Shown here one piece after another: positions 6,858 through 16,492 of a stretch of DNA of 64,000 nucleotides. Position 1 is the first letter of the stretch. The number at the start of each line of letters is the position of its first letter. A program made the position numbers and the translations under genes. This DNA is from Allobosea sp. BH3 (GTDB taxonomy: Bacteria > Pseudomonadota > Alphaproteobacteria > Rhizobiales > Beijerinckiaceae): positions 124,001-188,000 of the forward strand of contig NZ_JAIMCA010000002.1 in assembly GCF_025499465.1 (NCBI RefSeq), given 5' to 3'. The notes under the pieces were generated by a model. That model had not been told where the DNA came from, ran no database searches, and saw only the letters and a program-made list of their open reading frames with translations.

Positions 6858-8996
6858 TCAGCCGGCGATGCGGTCGAAATCGGCCACCGCACGCGTCGCC
6901 TGCCTCAGCTGGTTCAGCAGCTTCAGGCGGTTGGCGCGGAGCGCCGGGTCGGGATCGTTGACGATGACCTTATCGAAGAAGGCATCGACCGCCGGGCGGA
7001 TTTCGGCGAGCGCGGCCATCGCGCCCTCATAGTCCTCGGCGGCGACCGCGGCCTCGGCCTTCGGCGTGGCCTGTGCCAGTGCTACGGCGAGCGCCTTCTC
7101 CTCGATCAGGCCGGCCTCGGCGATGAGGTGGAGATCGGCGGCGCCCGCGAATGCGCCCTCGCCGTCCTTCTTCTCCTCGGCCTTGAGGATGTTGGCGGCG
7201 CGCTTGTAGCCCGCGAGCAGGTTCGTGCCGTCCTCGGCCTCGAGGAAGCGGCCGAGCGCGGCGACGCGGCGGGTGATGAGCAGGAGGTCGTCATTCGACG
7301 AAGAGCCCTCGCCCAGCACCGCGTCGACGAGATCATGCCGCGCGCCCTGGTCGCGGAGCATGACCTTCAGGCGGTCGTGGAAGAAGGAAAGGAGGTCTGC
7401 GTCCTTCACGGCCTGCGTGAGCGGGAAACGCACCCCGTTCTCAACCACCAGCCGGATCACGCCCAGCGCCGCGCGGCGCAGTGCATAGGGGTCCTTGGAG
7501 CCGGTCGGCTTCTCGTCGATGGCCCAGAAGCCCACGAGCGTGTCGAGCTTGTCGGCCAGCGCCACAGCCACCGAGACCGGATCGGTCGGCACGCGGTCGG
7601 ACGGGCCGAGCGGCTTGTAATGCTCCTCGACCGCCGCGGCGACCGAAGCCTCCTCGCCCTGCAATTCTGCATATTTCCGGCCCATCAGGCCCTGAAGCTC
7701 GGGGAACTCGCCGACCATCTCGGTCGGCAGGTCGGCCTTGGCGAGCTTGGCGGCGCGTTCCGCCTTCTCAGGATCGGCGCCGACGATGGGCGCGAGTTCC
7801 TTGGCCAGCGCGGCGATGCGCTGCACGCGCTCGCCCTGCGTGCCGAGCTTGGCGTGGAAGACGACGCCGAGCTTGTCGAGCTTGGCCATGCGCTGGTCGA
7901 GCGGCTTGGCGAGATCGAGGCCGAGCTTGGCGGCGCTCTCCTTGAAGGTGTCGAGGTCCGGCAGCGGGCTGCGGTCGGTCTGCCAGAAATAGGCAGCGTC
8001 GGAGAGTCGCGCGCGCACGACGCGGCTATTGCCGGCGGTGATCGCGACGCCGCCATCGCTGGCGATCAGGTTCGAGACCGGGATGAAGCGGTTGGCGATA
8101 TTGCCCGTCGCAGGATCGCGCAGCACGAAGCATTTCTGGTTGGCGCGGATCGTGGCGCGGATCGCCTCGCCTGGAATGTCGAGGAAGCGCTCCTCGAAGG
8201 AGCCCATCAGCACGACCGGCCATTCGACGAGACCGGCGATCTCCTCCAGCAGCCCCTCATCCTCGACCAGCTCCAGGCCCTGCGCGAGCGCAAGATCCTT
8301 GGCGTCGGCGAGGATGATCTCCTTGCGGCGGTCGGCATCGAGCACGACCTTCGCCTTCTCGAGCGACGCGACATAATCGTCGAGCCGCTTCACCTTGATC
8401 GGGCCGGGCGCGTGAAAGCGGTGGCCATAGGTGGTGTTGCCCGAGACGATGCCGTCGACCTCGAAGGGCACGACCTCCGGCTCCTCGGTCTCGGCGCCGA
8501 AGGTGCAGAGGATCGAGTGGAGCGGGCGCACCCAGCGCAGGCTGGCGCCGGCGGCGGAGGCCTTGCCCCAGCGCATCGACTTCGGCCAGGGGAAGGCGCG
8601 GATCACGGCCGGCACGATCTCGGCGATGGCGAGATGAGTCTCCTGCCCCGGCTTCTCGATGATCGCGACGTAAGAGTCGCCCTTCTTCGGGTCGCTGACG
8701 ATGGTCGCCTGATCGAGCGAGGAAAGCCCCGCCGACTTCAGGAAGCCCTGGATCGCGGCATCGGGCGCGCCGACGCGCGGACCCTTGCGCTCCTCGCGCA
8801 CGTCGCGACCGCGCACGGGCAGGCCGGCGACATGCAGCGCGAGACGGCGCGGCGTGGCGAAGGCCTTGGCGCCCTCATAGACGAGGCCGCGCTCGACCAG
8901 CGCATCGGTGACGAGCTTCTTCAGGTCCTCCGCCGCCTTGCGCTGCATGCGCGCGGGGATTTCCTCGGAGAACAGTTCCAGCAGAAGATCAGGCAT
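6858..8996 (-). CDS. glyS: Glycine--tRNA ligase beta subunit
   Basis: 712 residues from the ATG at 8996 (a GTG one codon upstream is also open). Beta chain of the bacterial heterotetrameric glycyl-tRNA synthetase; it carries tRNA binding and the DALR-like anticodon-binding domain in its last 120 residues. The N-terminus [15 protein letters not shown] and [13 protein letters not shown] segments are standard for GlyS. The ATG overlaps the glyQ stop as TGATG, so translation of the two subunits is probably coupled, fitting the 1:1 subunit ratio. Confidence 0.97.
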   Translation of the reverse strand: MPDLLLELFSEEIPARMQRKAAEDLKKLVTDALVERGLVYEGAKAFATPRRLALHVAGLPVRGRDVREERKGPRVGAPDAAIQGFLKSAGLSSLDQATIVSDPKKGDSYVAIIEKPGQETHLAIAEIVPAVIRAFPWPKSMRWGKASAAGASLRWVRPLHSILCTFGAETEEPEVVPFEVDGIVSGNTTYGHRFHAPGPIKVKRLDDYVASLEKAKVVLDADRRKEIILADAKDLALAQGLELVEDEGLLEEIAGLVEWPVVLMGSFEERFLDIPGEAIRATIRANQKCFVLRDPATGNIANRFIPVSNLIASDGGVAITAGNSRVVRARLSDAAYFWQTDRSPLPDLDTFKESAAKLGLDLAKPLDQRMAKLDKLGVVFHAKLGTQGERVQRIAALAKELAPIVGADPEKAERAAKLAKADLPTEMVGEFPELQGLMGRKYAELQGEEASVAAAVEEHYKPLGPSDRVPTDPVSVAVALADKLDTLVGFWAIDEKPTGSKDPYALRRAALGVIRLVVENGVRFPLTQAVKDADLLSFFHDRLKVMLRDQGARHDLVDAVLGEGSSSNDDLLLITRRVAALGRFLEAEDGTNLLAGYKRAANILKAEEKKDGEGAFAGAADLHLIAEAGLIEEKALAVALAQATPKAEAAVAAEDYEGAMAALAEIRPAVDAFFDKVIVNDPDPALRANRLKLLNQLRQATRAVADFDRIAG

Positions 8997-9940
8997 CACG
9001 CAGCCCCCCCGCCGGCGGTCTTCAGCCAGGCTGCGCCGCAGGCCTTGGCGAGCTCACGCACGCGTAGGATGTAGCTCTGCCGCTCGGTGACCGAGATCAC
9101 GCCGCGCGCATCGAGCAGGTTAAAGGTATGGCCGGCCTTCAGGCATTGGTCATAAGCGGGCTGGACCATGAGATGTCGGTCCCCGGCCTCGCCCTTTTCC
9201 AGCAGGGCGCGGCATTCCGCCTCTGCCTCGGCGAAGCGCCTGAACAGCGCGTCCGTGTCCGCATATTCGAAGTTGTAGCGCGAGTATTCCTGCTCTGCCT
9301 GTAGGAAAACATCGCGATAGGTGACCTTCTGATCGCCTTCGAGCCCGTTGAAATTGAGCTCCATGATGCTCTCGACATTCTGCAGGTAGCAGGCGAGTCG
9401 TTCGAGACCATAGGTCAACTCGCCGGAAACCGGCGCGCATTCGATGCCGGCGACCTGCTGGAAATAGGTGAACTGGCTCACCTCCATGCCGTCGCACCAG
9501 CATTCCCAGCCGAGGCCCCAGGCGCCGAGTGTCGGATTCTCCCAGTCGTCCTCGACGAAGCGGATGTCGTGCAGCGCCATGTCGATACCGATGGCGGCCA
9601 GCGACTCCAGATAGAGCTCCTGAAGATTGGGCGGATTCGGCTTCAGGATGACCTGAAACTGGTAATAGTGCTGCAACCGATTGGGGTTTTCGCCATAGCG
9701 TCCGTCCTTCGGCCTGCGGGAGGGCTGGACATAGGCGGCGCGCCACGGCAGCGGGCCGAGCGAGCGCAGCATCGTGCCGGGATGGGAGGTGCCGGCGCCG
9801 ACCTCCATGTCATAGGGCTGCAGCACGACGCAGCCGCGCTCGGCCCAGAAGCGCTGCAGCGTCAGCAGCAGCCCCTGGAAGGAGCGGGTAGGGTCCATGG
9901 CCGGGGAAGCGGCGGTGGTGAGCGGAGCGAGGGCGGACAA
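8996..9940 (-). CDS. glyQ: Glycine--tRNA ligase alpha subunit
   Basis: 314 residues from a TTG at 9940 that has GGAAGG ten bases upstream; the ATG at 9898 (MDPTRSFQG, 300 residues) aligns best with the E. coli start but lacks a ribosome site, so the start is uncertain. Class II alpha chain that activates glycine. Family segments are plain: [58 protein letters not shown] and [16 protein letters not shown]. Operon with glyS, overlapping it by TGATG. Confidence 0.96.
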   Translation of the reverse strand: MSALAPLTTAASPAMDPTRSFQGLLLTLQRFWAERGCVVLQPYDMEVGAGTSHPGTMLRSLGPLPWRAAYVQPSRRPKDGRYGENPNRLQHYYQFQVILKPNPPNLQELYLESLAAIGIDMALHDIRFVEDDWENPTLGAWGLGWECWCDGMEVSQFTYFQQVAGIECAPVSGELTYGLERLACYLQNVESIMELNFNGLEGDQKVTYRDVFLQAEQEYSRYNFEYADTDALFRRFAEAEAECRALLEKGEAGDRHLMVQPAYDQCLKAGHTFNLLDARGVISVTERQSYILRVRELAKACGAAWLKTAGGGAA

Positions 9941-10017
9941 CAGCCGGCAGCCTTCCGAATGACAAAGGAGTGCCCGGGTGATTAGGGTTAGGCTCAGCCA
10001 TGGTCAAGCGCGGCAGC

Positions 10018-10043
10018 GGAACCGCAGCCGGACAGTTTTCGTT
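10018..10043 (+). promoter_or_regulatory. EcfG general-stress promoter of the first small secreted protein
   Basis: GGAAC (10018-10022), 17 bases, CGTT (10040-10043). Perfect consensus; predicted start near 10050, about 90 bases before the ATG at 10142. Confidence 0.75.
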
Positions 10044-10141
10044 CATATCCGGTCTGCTATCGACTGAAGCAACCGTATGGCCGGCAGTGTTCGGGGCGAG
10101 CATCCGGGCCGCGCCAGCGGGGAGACGACAAGGAGTAGCCT

Positions 10142-10408
10142 ATGCTGACCAATCGTATCATTGCCGCGGCCTTCGGCGCCGCCACCCTGCTCGGCGCCGC
10201 CATCAGCGCCGCGCCGGCTTCCGCTGCCCCGATTTCGGCTGCGCCCGCGCTGGCTTTGGGGGCCGAGACCGGCCTCGTCCAGCAGGCCTGGCACCGCGGG
10301 CGTCCGCATTACGGCCGCCCCGTTTACCGCTCGCGCTGCTTCTGGACGAACCGCCGGGTCTGGAACGGGCGCTTCTGGGTCAACCGTCGCGTGCGCGTCT
10401 GCCGCTGA
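10142..10408 (+). CDS. Small secreted basic protein, paralogue 1 of a tandem trio
   Basis: 88 residues, ATG with AAGGAG ribosome site. Signal peptide to about residue 28 (ASA). The mature chain is short and Arg/Trp/Tyr-rich, with HYGRPVYRSRCFWTNRRVWN and a C-terminal VRVCR; two Cys could form one disulfide. The C-terminal third is clearly related to the next gene (CFW-x-RRVWN-...-VRVCR). No enzyme motif is visible. Its own EcfG promoter suggests stress induction. Envelope or periplasmic role is an inference from the signal peptide. Confidence 0.82.
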   Translation: MLTNRIIAAAFGAATLLGAAISAAPASAAPISAAPALALGAETGLVQQAWHRGRPHYGRPVYRSRCFWTNRRVWNGRFWVNRRVRVCR

Positions 10409-10553
10409 GTGCAGGAGCCGCCGGTCGCCCGGCGCGATGAAGCCAGCCTGAACGGCGCATTCCCGCCCCGTTCAGGCGATCCGAGCCAAGCTCCGCGGCG
10501 GGACGACTTGCTGGCCATCGGCGACAGCCGGTGGCCCCTTTACGGAGAACAGG

Positions 10554-10847
10554 ATGTTCAGGACAACGCTACTCGCCGCTGCGGCGGCCGGCGCCCTGGG
10601 CGGCGCCGCCCTGATGACCGCCCCCGCCTCCGCCGCGCCGGTTTCCGCAGCCGCGACGCAGACCGCGCAGGCGGGGCAAGGCCTCGTCGAGCAGGCGCAG
10701 TATTACTATCGCGGCCCGCGCCGCTATTATGGGCCGCCGCGCTACTATGGCCCGCGCCGCTATTACGGCCCGCGCTGTTTCTGGTCCGACCGCAGGGTCT
10801 GGAACGGTTATCGTTGGGTGATCCGTCCCGTGCGGGTCTGCCGCTGA
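10554..10847 (+). CDS. Small secreted protein with RYYGP repeats, paralogue 2
   Basis: 97 residues. Signal peptide to about residue 27 (ASA). Then QYYYRGP and four RRYYGP/PRYYGP units (about residues 53-75), followed by the same CFW-SDRRVWN-...-VRVCR tail as paralogue 1. It looks like paralogue 1 with a repeat block inserted before the tail. The ribosome site is ACGGAG before ATG 10554. A hairpin without a T run (CTGAACGG...CCGTTCAG, about 10447-10475) separates it from paralogue 1. Function unknown; Tyr/Pro/Gly repeats suggest an unstructured, aromatic-rich surface or envelope peptide. Confidence 0.82.
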   Translation: MFRTTLLAAAAAGALGGAALMTAPASAAPVSAAATQTAQAGQGLVEQAQYYYRGPRRYYGPPRYYGPRRYYGPRCFWSDRRVWNGYRWVIRPVRVCR

Positions 10848-10967
10848 GCTGAAGATTGGCTGAACATCGCCGTCCGGCGCCGTTCAGCCTCCGAGGCGCA
10901 GGCTTTGATCCAAGGGGCGTTCGTCAGGCGGCAGGTGTTGCCGGCGCTCTATCTCATGGAGGATGTC

Positions 10968-11276
10968 ATGGTCCGACCGATGTTCGTTTTTGCCTTTGCT
11001 GCCGGTGCCCTGGGCCTGGCCGCCCTCAGTGCGCCTTCCGCCGAAGCGGCACCGGTCGCGACCGGATCGATGCCGGCTCTCGCCGCCGATGGCGGCGACC
11101 TGCTCCAGCCGGCGCAATACTACTACGGCCCCCGGCGCTATTACGGCCCGCGCCGCTATTACGGCCCGCCACGCTACTATGGTCCGCCGCGCTATTATGG
11201 TCCCCGGCGCTATTACGGCCCGCCGCGCTTCTATGGTCCGCCGCCGGCCTATTACGGCCCGCGCTACTACTGGTAG
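10968..11276 (+). CDS. Small secreted protein made mainly of RYYGP repeats, paralogue 3
   Basis: 102 residues from ATG 10968, which has GGAGG 5 bases upstream; longer open starts at 10905 and 10956 are less likely. Signal peptide to about residue 25 (AEAA). From residue 48 to the end the chain is YYYGP followed by about nine tandem R(R/P)YYGP-type units, ending PRYYW. It lacks the Cys-containing tail of paralogues 1 and 2. The repeats are in the DNA too, so copy number may vary between strains. Stop at 11274-11276 abuts the convergent methyltransferase stop. Confidence 0.82.
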   Translation: MVRPMFVFAFAAGALGLAALSAPSAEAAPVATGSMPALAADGGDLLQPAQYYYGPRRYYGPRRYYGPPRYYGPPRYYGPRRYYGPPRFYGPPPAYYGPRYYW

Positions 11277-12050
11277 CTAGCCGATCGCGGCCCGGCCGCG
11301 ATGCACCGCGTCGCTCTCGGGCGTGAGGCGGCCATCGGCCCCGTTGATGATGAAAGCCGGCAGCAACTCTGCCGGCTTTCTGCCGTTCAGGACGCCCGAG
11401 ACGATGACGCGGATCGCCGGCCTTTCCGCGAAGCCGTGGATGGGCCGGATCGAGAGCCCGCCAAAACCGGTGCCGAGATCGGCCAGGAGTTCCGGCAGCG
11501 CCTCGGCCCGGTGGATGATCGCAACGAGACCGCCGGGCCTGAGCAGGCGCCGCGCCGTCTTCAGCCAGGGCGCGAGGCCTCCCTCTGCGACATGGGCCGC
11601 CCTTCGATTCGGCGTCGGCGAGGCGCGTGTCTCGCCTGGCGGGTAGAAGGGCGGGTTCATCGCGACCGCGTCGAAGGAGGCCGGCTTCAGGCCGAGCGCC
11701 GACAGCGTAGACGCCCCAGCCGTGACATCGCCCGCGACGATGCCGACGCGCTGCGCCATGCCGTTGAGAGCGGCGTTCTGCGCTGCCAGCGCCGCGAGTT
11801 CGGGATCGCGCTCCAGCAGCGTGACCTTGAGCTCCGGCTGCGCCAGCGCCGCCGCGAGCCCGACCGTGCCGACGCCCGCGCCCATGTCGATCAACGAGCC
11901 GGCGCCGAGTTGCGGCAGCGCGGCCGCCAGAAGAATCGCGTCGCTGCCGGCGCGGTGGCCCTTGCGCGGCTGGCGCAGGGTGAGGCGTCCGTCGAGCAGA
12001 TGGTCCTCGACGATCTCGCCCAGTCCCGACTGTCCGTCCGACTCACTCAT
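11277..12050 (-). CDS. tRNA1(Val) adenine-N6 methyltransferase-like protein
   Basis: 257 residues. Rossmann-type SAM methyltransferase: the GxGxG motif is DMGAGVGTVGLAAA (about residues 55-68), an acidic LLERDPE follows, and the catalytic NPPF motif (AMNPPFYPPG, near residue 131) marks N6-adenine or N5-glutamine methylation. Length and the opening DGRLTLRQPRKGHRAGSDAI match the TrmN/YfiC group that methylates A37 of tRNA-Val. Start overlaps the DUF2007 gene end by 8 bases, suggesting one transcript. Substrate is inferred from family only. Confidence 0.85.
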   Translation of the reverse strand: MSESDGQSGLGEIVEDHLLDGRLTLRQPRKGHRAGSDAILLAAALPQLGAGSLIDMGAGVGTVGLAAALAQPELKVTLLERDPELAALAAQNAALNGMAQRVGIVAGDVTAGASTLSALGLKPASFDAVAMNPPFYPPGETRASPTPNRRAAHVAEGGLAPWLKTARRLLRPGGLVAIIHRAEALPELLADLGTGFGGLSIRPIHGFAERPAIRVIVSGVLNGRKPAELLPAFIINGADGRLTPESDAVHRGRAAIG

Positions 12051-12267
12051 CGCGCAGCTCGGCGCCGTAGCCGGCCTCGATCAAGAGAGCGCGAGCCCGG
12101 CGCTTGTCTTCCTCCCGCACCAGCAGCCGGCGCGGAAAGGCACCGATCATGCCTTCGAGCGCGCTCATATGCTGATCGGCGATCAAGCAGTCGAGGCCGG
12201 CCGAAGCCAGCAGCGCCTCGACGGCGCCGAGAAGGATGAGATCGTTGGTGCGCAGCAGCTCATGCAT
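12043..12267 (-). CDS. DUF2007 domain protein (putative signal-transducing protein)
   Basis: 74 residues from ATG 12267 (MHELLRTNDLILLGAVEALL). The pattern of two short repeats with LLASAGLDCLIADQHMS, then RRLLVREEDKRRARALL, is that of DUF2007, a small soluble domain with a ferredoxin-like fold and no established role. An in-frame open extension reaches 12636 but has shadow-type composition. No strong ribosome site. It overlaps the following methyltransferase gene by 8 bases. Confidence 0.82.
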   Translation of the reverse strand: MHELLRTNDLILLGAVEALLASAGLDCLIADQHMSALEGMIGAFPRRLLVREEDKRRARALLIEAGYGAELRDE

Positions 12268-12424
12268 CGGCCCATGGAGCCCGAGCATGCCCTCCGGCGC
12301 AAGGGTTCGAAGAGCGACTGCGGCGTCGCGGCCAATCGCGGGGGGCTGGCGCCCCATGCGCCGATTGTGGCATGGCTTGCGAGCGCGCGCCGCGCTGGCG
12401 CGCGTTCGAGCCGGAGTGCGTTCA

Positions 12425-13441
12425 GTGGGTGTCGTCCTATCCTTCGAGGAACGGGAAGCGAGCCAGGCGAGCATCGAGCCGCTGGTCGCGCGGACGCGCG
12501 AGGACATGGAGCGCGTCAATGCGATGATCCTGTCGCGCACGGGCTCCGACGTGACCATGATCCCCGAGGTTGCCAACCACCTGATCTCGTCGGGCGGCAA
12601 GCGGCTGCGGCCGATGCTGACGCTCGCCATGGCCAATCTCTGCGGCTACGAGGGCGAGGGGCACGTCAAGCTCGCCGCCTCGGTCGAGTTCATGCACACC
12701 GCCACGCTGCTTCATGACGACGTCGTCGACCAGAGCGACATGCGCCGCGGCAAGCTCGCGGCCCGCATGCTCTGGGGCAACGAGGCGAGCGTTCTGGTCG
12801 GGGACTTCCTGCTCGGCCAGGCCTTCCGCATGATGGTCGAGGTCGGCTCTCTCAGGGCGCTCGACATCCTCTCCACCGCCGCGGCGGTGATCGCGGAGGG
12901 CGAGGTATTCCAGCTCTCCGTCGCCAAGAACACCGAGACGACCGAGGACGAATACCTCGCGGTCATCCGCGGCAAGACGGCCGAGCTCTTCGCCGCCGCT
13001 TGCGAGGTCGGGCCGGTGATCGCCGGTTCCTCAAAGGCGAATACCGCCGCCTGCCGCAGCTACGGCCTCAATCTCGGCATCGCCTTCCAGCTCATCGACG
13101 ACGCGCTCGACTATGGCGGCGTCGCGGCCAAGCTCGGCAAGAACACCGGCGACGATTTCCGCGAGGGCAAGATCACACTGCCCGTCGTGCTCTCCTTCCG
13201 GCGCGGCGACGAGGCGGAGCGCGCCTTCTGGAAGCGCACGCTGGCGCAGGGCGAGGTCCGCGAGGGCGATCTGGAGGAAGCGCAGGCGATCATGCGCCGC
13301 CACCGCGCGCTCGACGACACCATCGCCCGCGCCGAGCATTATGCGAACATGGCCAAGGACGCGCTCGGCCTGTTCCCATCCTCGCCGATGAAGCAGGCGC
13401 TGAACGCGGCGGTCGATTTCTGCGTCGCGCGGGCGCATTGA
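12425..13441 (+). CDS. ispB: Octaprenyl diphosphate synthase (trans-polyprenyl synthetase)
   Basis: 338 residues from a GTG at 12425 with GGAG 8 bases upstream; the open frame extends further but with shadow composition. Makes the long prenyl side chain of ubiquinone from FPP/IPP. Both Asp-rich motifs are intact: LHDDVVDQSDMRRG and LIDDALDYGG; GGKRLRPMLTL is the substrate-binding Lys/Arg segment. The divergent partner across the start is the DUF2007/TrmN pair. Chain length (octa-, nona- or deca-) cannot be settled by eye; many Rhizobiales make Q-10. Confidence 0.93.
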   Translation: MGVVLSFEEREASQASIEPLVARTREDMERVNAMILSRTGSDVTMIPEVANHLISSGGKRLRPMLTLAMANLCGYEGEGHVKLAASVEFMHTATLLHDDVVDQSDMRRGKLAARMLWGNEASVLVGDFLLGQAFRMMVEVGSLRALDILSTAAAVIAEGEVFQLSVAKNTETTEDEYLAVIRGKTAELFAAACEVGPVIAGSSKANTAACRSYGLNLGIAFQLIDDALDYGGVAAKLGKNTGDDFREGKITLPVVLSFRRGDEAERAFWKRTLAQGEVREGDLEEAQAIMRRHRALDDTIARAEHYANMAKDALGLFPSSPMKQALNAAVDFCVARAH

Positions 13442-13455
13442 GTATAGAGCTTGCG

Positions 13456-13537
13456 CGTCGTGGTCGGGCTTGACCCGACCGCCTCGGAAACCAGCCTGCT
13501 CCTGCAAGAGATGCTCGGGTCAAGCCCGAGCATGACG
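13456..13537. repeat. Composite REP-like element, copy 2
   Basis: Left hairpin around GGTCGGGCTTGACCCGACC, right hairpin GAGATGCTCGGGTC plus AAGCCCGAGCATGACG at 13508-13537. Lies between the convergent ispB and ispE ends. Confidence 0.85.
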
Positions 13538-13545
13538 CCCGGCAG

Positions 13546-14415
13546 CTAGCCCAGCAACGTCGCCTTCACCCACCAGCCCGGCCGGACTTTCGCCAGCGCC
13601 TTCGCTGCCGCGGCGCTGGCACGGCAATCGTCAAACAGCGCGAAGCAGGTTGCGCCGGAGCCCGACATGCGGGCGAACCGACAGCCCGGCAGCGCGGACA
13701 GCCGCTCCAGCACCTCGTCGATCACAGGCGCGAGACGGCGCGCCGGCGCAGCCAGATCGTTTTCGGACCGGAGAAGGCGCGGCAGGACATCCGCGCCCTT
13801 GCCGTAGTCGCCCTGCCCTCGCGGCGCGGCGAGGCGCTCGCCATGGCTCAATCCCAGCGCCCGGAAGACGGCGACCGTCTCGACCGCCACGCCCGGATTG
13901 ACCAGCACGGCGAAGAGTGGCGGCAGGCGCAGGCTCGGGCCGAGCTCCTCGCCGATCCCGGCCATCAGCCGGGCGCGCGAATCAAGGCAGACCGGCACAT
14001 CGGCGCCGACGCCGGCGGCGACTTCCCGCAAAATCGAATCGTTCGAGGCGATGCCGTTCAGGCGCGCAAGCAAGCGCAGAGCCGCCGCCGCATCGGCGGA
14101 GCCTCCACCTATTCCTGCCGCCACCGGCAGCCGCTTGACGAGATGGAAACGCCCCGCGCGCAGGCCCGGAAACATCTTTTCGAGCAAGCGGGTGGCCCGC
14201 AGCACGAGGTTTCCGTCATCGGCCTCGAGCCCCGCCGAGCGCGGCCCGGCTATCGACAGCGCGAGCGGTTCACCCGGAACGAGCGTCAGCGTATCGCCGA
14301 TGCCGGCGAAGGCGACGAGGCTTTCGAGCTCGTGATAGCCGTCCTCGCGGCGGCCCAGTACCCTCAGATCCAGATTGACCTTGGCGCGCGCGCGCGTCGT
14401 CAGCGATGGAGCCAC
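13546..14415 (-). CDS. ispE: 4-diphosphocytidyl-2-C-methyl-D-erythritol kinase
   Basis: 289 residues. GHMP kinase of the MEP isoprenoid pathway, phosphorylating CDP-ME with ATP. The ATP-binding GHMP loop is LPVAAGIGGGSADAAAALR (about residues 96-114); the N-terminal ARAKVNLDLRVLGRREDGYHEL is diagnostic for IspE. C-terminal RMSGSGATCFALF is the third GHMP motif. It is convergent with ispB, another isoprenoid gene, and downstream of the TPR gene on the minus strand (41-base gap), so possibly co-transcribed with it. Confidence 0.96.
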   Translation of the reverse strand: MAPSLTTRARAKVNLDLRVLGRREDGYHELESLVAFAGIGDTLTLVPGEPLALSIAGPRSAGLEADDGNLVLRATRLLEKMFPGLRAGRFHLVKRLPVAAGIGGGSADAAAALRLLARLNGIASNDSILREVAAGVGADVPVCLDSRARLMAGIGEELGPSLRLPPLFAVLVNPGVAVETVAVFRALGLSHGERLAAPRGQGDYGKGADVLPRLLRSENDLAAPARRLAPVIDEVLERLSALPGCRFARMSGSGATCFALFDDCRASAAAAKALAKVRPGWWVKATLLG

Positions 14416-14455
14416 GGCGGTCCCGATTTGAAAGGGCGCAGCGACGCGCGGAGCG

Positions 14456-16225
14456 TCAGCCGCCGTCCTTCTTGGTCTCCTCGGTCACGTTGGCCGAGGG
14501 CTCCTCGAGCCCACGCTCGATCTTGCGCAGGATCTTCGACAGGTCTTCCGGCTCAGGCTTGAGATCGCGGGCATGGTTCCACTGGAACTTGGCCTCGAGC
14601 TGCCGGCCGGTGCGCCAATAGGCGTCGCCGAGATGGTCGTTGATGACCGGGTCGGAGGGGCGAAGCTCGGCAGCGCGCTCGATCTCGCGCGACGCATCGT
14701 CGTAGCGCCCGAGCCGGTAATAGGCCCAGCCGAGCGAATCGATGATGTAGCCGTCGCGCGGCCTGAGTTCGACGGCGCGGCGCAGCATGTCGAGCCCCTC
14801 GTCGAGCTTGAGATGCTTGTCGACCAGCGAGTAGCCGAGATAGTTCAGCACCAGCGCGCGCTCGCGGCCCAGCGGCTCGGGCAGAAGCTCCAGGGCCTTG
14901 CGCAGATCGGCCTCGGCCTCCGGCCAGCGATTGATGCGCTCGCGGGCGATGCCACGGAAATAATACAGGTCCCAGTTGGCGCGGCCCGGCGAGGCGAGCT
15001 TGCCGATGGCCTTGTCATAGGTCGCCGCCGCCTCGCTGAAGAGCTTCCGCGAACGGTAGATGTTGCCGAGCGCAGACAGCGCGTCGACGTCGTCCGGCCG
15101 CTCGGCGATGACCTTGTCGAGATGCTTCACGGCCTCTTCGGGCTTGCCGAGATTCTCCAGCGCCAGACCCGCCTGGATCTCCGCATTGGGACGCAGCGGC
15201 GAGGAGACCGGCATCTTGTCGTAGACCGCGACAGCGTCCTCCGGCTGGCGGGCGCGTTCGAGGATGTCGCCAAGCGTCAGGATCGCGAGGTCGTGGCTGG
15301 GATCGAGATAGATCGCCATGCGCAGGTAGAGCAGCGCCGCGGCCTCATCGCCCTGGCGGTTGCCGGCGCTGGCGAGGCCGTAGAGCACCTCGGCCGCGCC
15401 CTGCTGCGCGGTCGCGATCTGGCGCGACGGAGCGTCCTTCTTCGCCACCAGCCCCATGCCCTCCCGGATCACCGGATGGTTGGGCAGCAGGCGGTCGAAA
15501 TCGGCATAGGTCGAGGCAGCGGCTGCGAAATCGCCGTTGCGGGCCTGGAAGCGCGCCCAGAGATCGACGAGGCGCAGCGTCGTCTTCTCGGCGTCATAGG
15601 CCGCCTTCAGCCGCTTCTCGGCATCGGCCTTGCGCCCGGCGGCGTCGAGAATCAAGCCGGCATGGTAGTCGCGGAAGAGGTTGTAGGAGGGCTCGCCCTT
15701 CAGCCGCTCCAGCGTCTCGACGGCACGCTTGGAGTTGCCGGAGCCGAGATAGGACCAGGCAGAAAGCAGCGTCGCGGTGATGTCGGCAGCGCGGCCGCGT
15801 CCACCGCGCTGGAGATGGTTGCGCGCCGTCTGGTAGTTCTTCTGCTTGATGGCGCGGATGCCGATGACGAGCTGCGCCAGGCCGTTGCTGGGATCCTGCT
15901 GGATCAGTCGATCGGCCGCGCGGAAGGCATCGGGCATCGCCCCGTCGGCCAGGAAGGCGACGAAGGCGCGCTCCAGCAGATCATTGTTGCCGGGGTCTTC
16001 CCGAACCGCCTCCCGCAGATAGACCGAGGCCGCGCCGAGATCACGCGACGCACCCGCCACGATCGCCGCGAGGTAGTTTCCCTCGAGGCTGTCGGCGGGT
16101 TCTAGCGAATCGGCGGAGCGGGGAGCCGTAGCGCCCTGGGCGGCGACCGGCAGGACCATCAACAACGACAACGCGGCGGCCGTACCGGAGGCACGCAGCT
16201 TCTTAACTAATGTCACGACGGCCAT
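14456..16225 (-). CDS. Periplasmic tetratricopeptide repeat protein
   Basis: 589 residues from ATG 16225 with GAGGGAGA ribosome site; the open frame continues upstream with unlikely composition. Signal peptide about residues 1-30 (LLMVLPVAAQG). The rest is a chain of helical TPR units; clear ones occur in the last third (RPDDVDALSALGNIYRSRKL, DGYIIDSLGWAYYRLGRYDD, SDPVINDHLGDAYWRTGR). TPR arrays bind partner proteins; no catalytic domain is present. Related Rhizobiales proteins sit beside ispE, so the neighbourhood is probably conserved. Cargo or partner unknown. Confidence 0.88.
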   Translation of the reverse strand: MAVVTLVKKLRASGTAAALSLLMVLPVAAQGATAPRSADSLEPADSLEGNYLAAIVAGASRDLGAASVYLREAVREDPGNNDLLERAFVAFLADGAMPDAFRAADRLIQQDPSNGLAQLVIGIRAIKQKNYQTARNHLQRGGRGRAADITATLLSAWSYLGSGNSKRAVETLERLKGEPSYNLFRDYHAGLILDAAGRKADAEKRLKAAYDAEKTTLRLVDLWARFQARNGDFAAAASTYADFDRLLPNHPVIREGMGLVAKKDAPSRQIATAQQGAAEVLYGLASAGNRQGDEAAALLYLRMAIYLDPSHDLAILTLGDILERARQPEDAVAVYDKMPVSSPLRPNAEIQAGLALENLGKPEEAVKHLDKVIAERPDDVDALSALGNIYRSRKLFSEAAATYDKAIGKLASPGRANWDLYYFRGIARERINRWPEAEADLRKALELLPEPLGRERALVLNYLGYSLVDKHLKLDEGLDMLRRAVELRPRDGYIIDSLGWAYYRLGRYDDASREIERAAELRPSDPVINDHLGDAYWRTGRQLEAKFQWNHARDLKPEPEDLSKILRKIERGLEEPSANVTEETKKDGG

Positions 16226-16492
16226 TCTCCCTCGGTCCGCTGCCTCACCGGGGGCGCGCGCATCCAGCGGACCGTGATCACTTCGCGTTAAGCATCCAAG
16301 ATGGCGGTTTCCGGGCAAACCGGCAAGCGGGCGACCATGCGAATGCGACGGTTTCGTAGCACCGGCGCAACAGTCGCCGCAAAGCGCATGACGAAAGGGC
16401 TCCATCGAAAAAGGACAGTCATCGACGCCGCATGAACGGGCTATATCCAGCCCGCTCGCAAGTTGTGCAGCGATTCTATTAGGACCATTCCA

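Noticed and set aside
10447..10475. CTGAACGG/CCGTTCAG hairpin between small secreted paralogues 1 and 2 as terminator
   Set aside because: No T run follows; more likely an mRNA-stabilising hairpin.
10871..10895. EcfG-like TGAAC...CGTT upstream of the third small secreted protein
   Set aside because: The -35 is TGAAC and the spacer is 15 bases; the sequence is better explained by the GGCTGAAC/GTTCAGCC hairpin.
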